Shown here: positions 57,961 to 64,000 of the stretch, one piece after another
How the letters are laid out: each line of letters opens with the position of its first letter
Position numbering within the stretch: position 1 is the first letter of the stretch
Origin: Clostridiales bacterium
GTDB taxonomy: Bacteria; Bacillota; Clostridia; Christensenellales; Aristaeellaceae
Length of the DNA: 64,000 nt
Assembly: GCA_004557125.1 (NCBI GenBank)
Contig: SFET01000003.1
Coordinates: 1-64,000, forward strand
Direction of reading: 5' to 3'
Made by a program: the position numbers and the translations under genes
Notes under the pieces: model-generated
Seen by the model: the letters and a program-made list of their open reading frames with translations, nothing else
Told to the model about the DNA's origin: nothing
Databases searched by the model: none

Positions 57961-58394
57961 TATTCCTTGTCCTCCTTTTTATCGTCGCGTTTGTGAAGCT
58001 GCGCCAGAATATCTTTCAGCTTGTCCGGGATGGGCAAACCGATATGTCCGGCGTTTTCAAGCAGGGACAGTCCCTCATTGGACAGGTAGAAGCAGATCAC
58101 TGCGCCGCGCAGCGCGCTGCCGGTGCCTACGACATGAACGTCCACGATGTTCGCCACTCCGACCAGCATCAGGATGAGCACCTTTTTACAGATGCCTTTG
58201 AAGCCAACCGCCGAGGACAGATCCTTGTCCACGATGGCGCACATCAAACCCGTGATGTAGTCGAGCGCCATGAAGACGATGAGCGCGATGAGCATACCGT
58301 CCATCCCGCCCAGAAAATAACCCAGCCATCCGCCCAGCGCGGTGACCGCGATCTGGATCTTCGTCCAGATCAGTTCTACAGAAAAATTGTTCAC
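57960..58394 (-). CDS. Phage holin (toxin-secretion/lysis holin family)
   Basis: 144 residues with three to four hydrophobic segments (IQIAVTALGGWLGYFLGG, MLIALIVFMALDYITGLM, KVLILMLVGVANIVDV) and the family motif ALDYITGL; C-terminus is highly charged (KRDDKKEDKE). It would permeabilise the membrane at the end of the lytic cycle and release the lysin encoded next. The GTG at 58394 is chosen because AGGAGG stands 8 bases before it; the frame is open to 58502 without a site. Confidence 0.88.
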   Translation of the reverse strand: MNNFSVELIWTKIQIAVTALGGWLGYFLGGMDGMLIALIVFMALDYITGLMCAIVDKDLSSAVGFKGICKKVLILMLVGVANIVDVHVVGTGSALRGAVICFYLSNEGLSLLENAGHIGLPIPDKLKDILAQLHKRDDKKEDKE

Positions 58395-58447
58395 TATATT
58401 TTCCTCCTTTTTTGATATAGCAAAAGCCGCCTCGTTTTGAAGCGGCT

Positions 58448-59017
58448 TTATACCTGTTTCCATGTGCCTCCGCTGTTGTAGTACGGAATGCACTGCACCC
58501 ATGTGCCGTTATTGCAGTAATACACAAGGCATTGTTTCCAAACCCCTGCGACGTTCACATACACCGTCGCCTGTTCGTACTGGATCACCAGCTGCGGTTT
58601 CAGGCTGGTCGATCTCTCGTCACCGGAAAATTCCGTGTAGCTGTTGGAACCGCTGCTGTGGCGAACATGAATGTACCATGTCCCGCCGAACCCCTGTATC
58701 TTTTTTGCGTAGGAAGTCAGATCTATTGTCTTGGAACCTGTGCCTGTCGATATGGACTTGCTTACGGAAAAAGCAAGTGTTGCGCTGAATCCCGAGCTGG
58801 CCGATCCGCCGAAAATCAGCGTGTGTGCAGCATAACTATCAATTCGATTGAGCTTCAGCGTGATCTTCTTGATTACCCAGTTTGCCGGGACTACGGCAAA
58901 AGTAATGCGACCTTTGTAGGTCGCACTGGAAGACTTACCAACTTTGAGGTCGGTGCTGCTGTTGAACGAGGATGAGCCCCAAACACAGGCAGTCGTATAG
59001 ATTGTCTTTGACGCCAT
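58448..59017 (-). CDS. Phage tail-associated or receptor-binding protein
   Basis: 189 residues, beta-rich. The N-terminal part (KTIYTTACVWGSSSFNSSTD...) resembles the first domain of the DUF859 protein next to it, and the C-terminus ends in aromatic repeats of the kind VNVAGVWKQCLVYYCNNGTW and VQCIPYYNSGGTWKQV that occur at the ends of phage tail fibre proteins. A carbohydrate- or wall-binding role is likely. It lies between the holin and the DUF859 gene in the tail-lysis order. Confidence 0.75.
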   Translation of the reverse strand: MASKTIYTTACVWGSSSFNSSTDLKVGKSSSATYKGRITFAVVPANWVIKKITLKLNRIDSYAAHTLIFGGSASSGFSATLAFSVSKSISTGTGSKTIDLTSYAKKIQGFGGTWYIHVRHSSGSNSYTEFSGDERSTSLKPQLVIQYEQATVYVNVAGVWKQCLVYYCNNGTWVQCIPYYNSGGTWKQV

Positions 59018-59026
59018 ACAACCACC

Positions 59027-60847
59027 TCAACTGACCGGAACGAGGCATATCTGTCCGTCTGTTCCGCTGGCGGGCAGCGCGTCGGCATAGAATACACCGA
59101 GTGCATTCAGCGCGGCTTTTGCTGTGGCTGCACCCGTTCCGCCCTTTTCAACACTCAACGTACCAGACAGATCGGTCAATGTATGTGCGTGGGACGATGC
59201 GGCTGCTCCGATGGAATCCGGTGTGTGCGTATGCCCTGAAGCAGCAGCGCCGATGGCGTTCAGTGCACCTGCAGCTGTTGAAGCGCCGGTACCACCCTGC
59301 GAGACTTCCAACGGTGCAGACAGCTTGACTGCCCAGCCGAAGGATACGGTATTGTCATCGCCCGCAGCCATACCGAAACCGATGGCCTTGCCGCCTTTCT
59401 TCACATGCATAATATACTGCGCTGAACCTATGTCAAGGGTAAAGGTGCTTGTGCTGCCCACCGTGTCTGTCAAAGTGAGTACAACCTCATAGGCAGAGTC
59501 TGCAACAAGGCTTCCTCCGCCTACAATCACACCCGTACCGCTCGTGAGGGATCCCGTGTATGTGTAGCTCCCGCCAACCTGTCGAAGCATCATACTGCAT
59601 GAGACGTTGTTGCTGCCGGAGAGCGCGTATCGGGCAAACGATACATTGACATAAGCATATGTGCCGTTCAGATCATCTCGGGTTCCATTACTGGTACAGC
59701 GATATGCTGCTGTTGCGGTAAAATACGGCGCACCGTACTGGTAGACATTGATCGTAGTGGTCTTTGTTGCAGTACGACCACGCGAATCCGTTACAGTGCC
59801 GGTTATTGTGATCGTCCCTGTCTTGCTGATGATCCCGGTCGTCAGAGACGCTGCCTCTCCGTTTCCAATGGAAGGTTCTGTCGTTATTCGGTAGGATTTG
59901 ATTGTGGAGCCATAAGCACCGGCGGCGTTATTAATCGTGATCGCCGCCGCGCTTTTACCGGATGCATATAGGTTCCATCCCGCAATAACGGAGGATGTAT
60001 TCACCGGGGTTGATGAAACATTTCCAATGGTTGGAACTACCGATGACGGAACTGTGATCGTAAAACCGTAGGAATAAGCGCCGAGGCTGTTTCCATCCGC
60101 GTCGAGTGTTTCCAGAGTCACGGATGCCGCGCCGCTGAGGGCAGACGGTATTGCAGACAGCCACGACAGCGGGATTGTGTATGAAGCAACGGTATCTCCC
60201 GCAGATACAATCTGCGTGTATGTATTGGAGCCGAATGACCATGTCACGCGATGTGAATATACGGGGTTGTATGCCGTGATGTTCAAAGTCGCAGTGCTTC
60301 CGGCATTGACAGAGGTCGAAGCCAAGGAACCGTCGCTCTGCAGATAATCGAACGTAATCGTAAGACTTGCCGCTGTTACAGACAGATAGTCATAGCAGAA
60401 TCCGCCATCATAGGTTCCACGTGTCGTCGGCACATAGATGATCAGAACCCGCTTTCCACTCATAAAATAGTCCCGAAGCGCGGTAAACAGAGCCGCATTG
60501 GTACTGTTGTCAAACGTCAGCGTAACAGCCCTGTTGTAGGCATTCGATACAGAGATTCTTCCCAGCGAGGTTCCGCGCATGCCGCCGATGCTTCCGGAGA
60601 TGGTATTGGATGTCGCCTTGTAGAAGGTAAGATACTTGGTACTTGATCCGCCGGCCGCGCCGAAGGTCACGTTCAACTTGATTCGGGAAATCGCTATATT
60701 GGAAAAGTCCAGCCCCGAAAGCCCGGAGAAGCTGATCGCACCTTCGTATCTGGTAGACGAATACACGCCCTGTCGTGCCTTACCACTTGACCATGAGCTG
60801 CCAGACGCGTACTTCAGTGCATTGGCAGTCGTAGTGAATGTTGCCAT
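59027..60847 (-). CDS. Phage minor structural/tail fibre protein, DUF859 type
   Basis: 606 residues. N-terminal beta domain (FTTTANALKYASGSSWSSG, about 1-175), Ig-like or fibronectin-like repeats (about 175-350; IGNVSSTPVNTSSVIAGW, SYRITTEPSIGNGEA) and a C-terminal part with two tail-fibre repeats of the VSQGGTGASTAAGALNAIG / VEKGGTGAATAKAALNALG type (about 520-600) and IGFGMAAGDDNTVSFGW. Probable distal tail or receptor-binding structure. Start is ATG 60847 with GGGAGG upstream. Confidence 0.88.
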   Translation of the reverse strand: MATFTTTANALKYASGSSWSSGKARQGVYSSTRYEGAISFSGLSGLDFSNIAISRIKLNVTFGAAGGSSTKYLTFYKATSNTISGSIGGMRGTSLGRISVSNAYNRAVTLTFDNSTNAALFTALRDYFMSGKRVLIIYVPTTRGTYDGGFCYDYLSVTAASLTITFDYLQSDGSLASTSVNAGSTATLNITAYNPVYSHRVTWSFGSNTYTQIVSAGDTVASYTIPLSWLSAIPSALSGAASVTLETLDADGNSLGAYSYGFTITVPSSVVPTIGNVSSTPVNTSSVIAGWNLYASGKSAAAITINNAAGAYGSTIKSYRITTEPSIGNGEAASLTTGIISKTGTITITGTVTDSRGRTATKTTTINVYQYGAPYFTATAAYRCTSNGTRDDLNGTYAYVNVSFARYALSGSNNVSCSMMLRQVGGSYTYTGSLTSGTGVIVGGGSLVADSAYEVVLTLTDTVGSTSTFTLDIGSAQYIMHVKKGGKAIGFGMAAGDDNTVSFGWAVKLSAPLEVSQGGTGASTAAGALNAIGAAASGHTHTPDSIGAAASSHAHTLTDLSGTLSVEKGGTGAATAKAALNALGVFYADALPASGTDGQICLVPVS

Positions 60848-60863
60848 AAAATTCCTCCCATCA

Positions 60864-63800
60864 TTATGCTCTCCACTTCAGACCGACGCCTGTAGGAGTC
60901 GTCACCATGTCCAGATAGCCGTTTGCCTGAGTACCAATGGAAATCTGTTCTACCGCTTCCAGACGGGTGACATAAAGTTTGTTATCCGAGAAGTAAGCAA
61001 CCTCCGAACCGTTCTGCACAAACGCCAGCCGTGTATTTGTCAGACGCATCTTCATACTGGATTCGCTGGCACTCATGTCGAGATACGGTGTGCCGCCCTC
61101 ATCGCCAAACTTGAAGGAAGAAAACATCTGTGCGATATTTCCCTCCGCCTGTGTGAGGCGGTTGAATGTCAGGGTAAGATCGCTATCCGTCTGCGCCAAT
61201 TCGCTTCGGATCAGTTCAATCTGCTGTAATGCTGCAAGGAAATCCGCGCTGCTGGCAAACTGTGAGGACAGCCCCATGGCATTGACAACCGCTTTGACTT
61301 TATCATCCATTCCCGTAGTCAGACTGTCAATGCTGTCAGAAAGGCTTGCAACGCTGGATTCCACATCCTCCGGTGCAGGGCTCCATGATGTCGCCATGCT
61401 TCCTTCTTCCAGCTGAACCCTTTTTAAGGTCACGGTCACGCCTGTCGTAGAACCACTGACGCCAGCGTAGATATACAGCGACCAGTTACCCGTAGTGTTT
61501 GGCAGGGTGAAATGCTTGATCTGCCGTCCGAGAGTAAAATCCAATGTGCCGGAGGTGTGAACCGCGCTGGTGTTCTGGTTGACTACTTTCCATGTGATAC
61601 CCGTTGCAGAACCGGCATCTTTTGCGGATTCAGCAACAGACAACGTATACGTCTTTCCGGGCAGCAGTTCGTCCGCTGCGATCCAGTATGAATCCGCAGA
61701 ATCTGCGACGAGCGTGTGGATCTTGCCATCCTGCACAAGGTTCACGCCACCGACTTCTATTCCGGCGATGGCTTCATCAACGGTGGATGTAACGGTAGAC
61801 CGGACACTGGTATTGCTGGACAGATCAAGTGTTTGTCCGAAGTCGGAGGATACCTTTGCCGTTGTGACTGCTCCAGCAGCCAGCTTCGCCGTCGTTACTG
61901 CGTTAGCTGCCAGCTTGTCCGTCGTAATGGCACCGGCTGCGATATTATTGGCAAGAATCGTAGCTGCAGCGATCTCATTGGCGGTTATGGCACCGGCGAC
62001 AATTCTGTCCGCAGTAATGCTTCTCTGCGTCAGAGAACCGCCGTCGATGGTCGTCTGCGAAAGCTGTGCGGTACTGTTGGCATTATTGATGGCAAACACA
62101 ATGGATTTATCGCTGCCAACGATGATAAGCCGTTCCACAGAGAGCGTTCCGGCATTGATCTTATTGGCGGTCAGATCAACGATTTTAGCATTTGTAATGG
62201 AGCCGTCAGCGATCTGAATGGTTCCAACCGCGCCCTGCGCAATGAGTGCTGTTGTGATCGCGCCGAGGGCGATCTGTGCCGTTCCTATCGTTGCGTTGGC
62301 AATCTGGGCATTTGTTATGGTGGCATTTGCGATTTTAGCGGCCGTCACCGCAAGGTTACTTATCTTCGCGGTTGTAATCGCTGCATCCTGAACCTTTGCC
62401 GTCCCTATAGCCGCATTGGCAATCTGAGTTTCGTCCACAGCGAGAAGAGCGATTTTTGCCTTGGTAATAGCCGCGTCCTGAATGTTCGCCGTATCAACCG
62501 ATGCCGATCCCAGCTTGGCATGAGTAATAGCCGCGTCAGCAATCTTCGCCGTTGTGACTGCCAGATTGGCGATGTTCGCTTCTTTGATAGCCGCATTGGC
62601 GATCTGCGCGGACGTAATGGTCGCCAGAGCAATTTTCGCTGCTGTGATCGATGCGTCGGCGATCTCAGCCTGCGTGATGGTGCCCTTTGCGATACATGCC
62701 GCCGTGATCGTAGCTTCCGCGATCTTTGCTGCTGTGATCGATGCATTTTCGATTTTTGCTTCGGTGATAGAAGCATCCGCGATCTTCGCGGATGTGATCG
62801 CAGCTTCTGCAATCAAAGCGGAGGTGATTGACGCCGCTTCGATGTGAGCGGTCTGAATCGCTGCCATCTGAATATGTGCGGAATTGATCGCGGCATCACG
62901 GATCTGCAGCGCATCAACCGAGCCGTCCTGCAATTGTCCGATGCCCACAGAATTGATGGCGATCTTGCTTCCGGTAATGCTGCCTGCCGGAATCTGCCGA
63001 GGAGAAATGGTATTTCCTTCCAGTCCGTCCGCAACTGTGCCGAGCGTCATTTTGGTATATTTTCGGGTCAGGCAGTCGAAGGTGTACTCCGTCATGCGAA
63101 GCGTGACTGCAATACCCAGTCGCTTCGTGACAACGCGAACACCGTCGCCCGGAAAGATATTCTGCAGATGACCGTACTGCCGGTATTCCTCGGTCTCCGC
63201 ACAGTTGATAAAGTCCACGGAAAGCGTGATCGTAGGAAGATCACAGCCGTTATCAAATTCCTTCTGTGCGGCTTTACGCATCTGGGAGTAGCACTGGCTT
63301 TTTGTTTTCTTCGGATTGTCCTTTGTCTTTTTCGGGTTTTCCTTGCAGTCCTCCACGGCAAGATGCGACCATCGGGCATTCGGATATTCATCCACATGCG
63401 GACTGTCCACATAGGTTTCCGGCAGATACAACAGTTCGCCGTCCTTGTCCTCGCCGGTAGGCATGATGCGCGTGATGACATCCGTATCGTCGACATCGTA
63501 ATTGATGCCGAGCAGGTTTTTTCCCTCGCGGATCTGCACGCCGCTGTCGAGACCGACACGCTGGATGAGATACACATCGAACCAGTCTCTCGCCAGTTCG
63601 CCGCCGTAGAAATGAACAACCCCGCTGTCGCCGATGAGGGCGTCAACAGGGTTGATGTTCACGAAGTCCACGGTGTTCGCATCGTCTTCCAGTTCCTCTT
63701 CGTCAGCAACGCTGTCGAGGTCGGAATAGAAGGTAAAGTCATGCCCGGACAGACAGCTGTCGGAGATGCCCTGCACAACCACGGAGCCGATGCGGGCTTT

Positions 63801-64000
63801 GTTGGGCTTGTAGGACTTGATCATATTGTCCAGTAGGTCATAAAAAATGTGCCGCGCGTAAACTGTGATCTTGTCCAGTTCCGGCACGACACGGTAGATA
63901 CGAAACGGCTGGTCTCTCTGCTGGGAAGCTTCCACGACTTCGCCGGTCGCTTCCGCGAGAGAATAATCTGTCCGAACATAGGTCAGATGGCTTTTTTGCA
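60864..64000 (-). CDS. Phage tail protein with decapeptide repeats (5' end outside window)
   Basis: At least 1045 residues; the frame remains open through 64000, so the true start lies beyond the window and the GTG near 63935 is internal. N-terminal part seen here (to about 63000) is a tail-tip or endopeptidase-like domain of the Gp37/prophage endopeptidase tail type (FYSDLDSVADEEELEDDANT, LLGINYDVDDTDVITRIMPTGED). Then about 25 decapeptide repeats of the form A-x-A-x-I-T-x-A-x-I (about 62165-62960), six more at 61850-62030, and a C-terminal carbohydrate-binding-like domain (GNWSLYIYAGVSGSTTG, LKRVQLEEGSMATSWSPAPED). Confidence 0.9.
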   Translation of the reverse strand, partial: QKSHLTYVRTDYSLAEATGEVVEASQQRDQPFRIYRVVPELDKITVYARHIFYDLLDNMIKSYKPNKARIGSVVVQGISDSCLSGHDFTFYSDLDSVADEEELEDDANTVDFVNINPVDALIGDSGVVHFYGGELARDWFDVYLIQRVGLDSGVQIREGKNLLGINYDVDDTDVITRIMPTGEDKDGELLYLPETYVDSPHVDEYPNARWSHLAVEDCKENPKKTKDNPKKTKSQCYSQMRKAAQKEFDNGCDLPTITLSVDFINCAETEEYRQYGHLQNIFPGDGVRVVTKRLGIAVTLRMTEYTFDCLTRKYTKMTLGTVADGLEGNTISPRQIPAGSITGSKIAINSVGIGQLQDGSVDALQIRDAAINSAHIQMAAIQTAHIEAASITSALIAEAAITSAKIADASITEAKIENASITAAKIAEATITAACIAKGTITQAEIADASITAAKIALATITSAQIANAAIKEANIANLAVTTAKIADAAITHAKLGSASVDTANIQDAAITKAKIALLAVDETQIANAAIGTAKVQDAAITTAKISNLAVTAAKIANATITNAQIANATIGTAQIALGAITTALIAQGAVGTIQIADGSITNAKIVDLTANKINAGTLSVERLIIVGSDKSIVFAINNANSTAQLSQTTIDGGSLTQRSITADRIVAGAITANEIAAATILANNIAAGAITTDKLAANAVTTAKLAAGAVTTAKVSSDFGQTLDLSSNTSVRSTVTSTVDEAIAGIEVGGVNLVQDGKIHTLVADSADSYWIAADELLPGKTYTLSVAESAKDAGSATGITWKVVNQNTSAVHTSGTLDFTLGRQIKHFTLPNTTGNWSLYIYAGVSGSTTGVTVTLKRVQLEEGSMATSWSPAPEDVESSVASLSDSIDSLTTGMDDKVKAVVNAMGLSSQFASSADFLAALQQIELIRSELAQTDSDLTLTFNRLTQAEGNIAQMFSSFKFGDEGGTPYLDMSASESSMKMRLTNTRLAFVQNGSEVAYFSDNKLYVTRLEAVEQISIGTQANGYLDMVTTPTGVGLKWRA
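61850..62960 (-). repeat. 30-base tandem repeats encoding decapeptides of the tail protein
   Basis: Degenerate tandem units of about 30 bases inside the tail gene encode repeats such as ADASITEAKI, ENASITAAKI and ANATIGTAQI. The protein period is preserved better than the DNA, so selection acts on the protein. Predicted to form an elongated beta-rich shaft. Confidence 0.75.

Noticed and set aside
62165..62960. Regular 30-base repeats that could suggest a CRISPR array
   Set aside because: There are no constant repeats separated by unique spacers; the units are degenerate throughout and code for decapeptides in one frame of the tail protein.

Overview
The window looks like a chromosomal piece of a GC-rich, Gram-positive member of the Bacillota, class Clostridia. 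The evidence is the SepF/YlmH/DivIVA division cluster, long-form HPF, YhaM, TmcAL, YlmH, an HPr/Crh-like protein, strong AGGAGG ribosome binding sites, sigma-A promoters and intrinsic terminators. A Christensenellales/Oscillospirales-like gut bacterium is my guess, not something the sequence proves. The right end (about 49.1-64 kb) is an integrated prophage or phage-like element whose far end lies outside the window.

Layout. 1-12.9 kb: a palindrome-rich intergenic island, then a minus-strand set (GNAT, alpha/beta hydrolase, cysteine hydrolase, a thymidine kinase fused to an acetyltransferase), TmcAL, two membrane proteins, YhaM-like exoribonuclease, a ferritin-like protein, phosphohexomutase, and a TetR/MATE efflux pair with a visible operator and promoter. 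13-16.5 kb: YchF, CPBP protease, RlmH, hydrolase. 16.6-20.2 kb: a sugar ABC transporter (ATPase, permease, binding protein). 20.4-24.2 kb: a secreted NlpC/P60 enzyme, pseudouridine catabolism (kinase and glycosidase) and an Lrp/AsnC regulator. 24.3-32.4 kb: a long minus-strand run (HlyD-like adaptor, YggS, SepF, YggT, YlmH, DivIVA, DUF5665, LspA, RluD, L,D-transpeptidase, HTH/S24 regulator), mostly the conserved division and envelope neighbourhood. 32.5-45.8 kb: Lgt, nicotinate phosphoribosyltransferase, a second palindrome island, HPF, topoisomerase III, class II aldolase, SDR, a second L,D-transpeptidase, YbaK-type deacylase, polysaccharide deacetylase, MBL hydrolase and Gfo/Idh oxidoreductase. 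46.2-48.8 kb: a large protein with a degenerate AAA+ domain and a Crh-like HPr.

At 48,997-49,087 lies tRNA-Ser(CGA). Immediately after it begins the mobile element: two overlapping serine recombinases, a small SHOCT-like protein and an HTH/zinc-ribbon protein; then an AT-richer cargo segment (SH3 protein, IS3-family insertion, putative clan-CD-like protease) flanked by two near-identical terminator copies; then phage lysis genes (a frameshifted endolysin and a holin) and tail genes running off the edge.

Themes: several genes build or remodel the envelope (Lgt, LspA, two L,D-transpeptidases, NlpC/P60, deacetylase), several handle pseudouridine (RluD, RlmH, PsuK, PsuG), and the intergenic islands carry a three-copy structured repeat whose helices covary. 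That repeat, together with the degenerate AAA+ protein and the prophage cargo, is the best candidate here for something undescribed.
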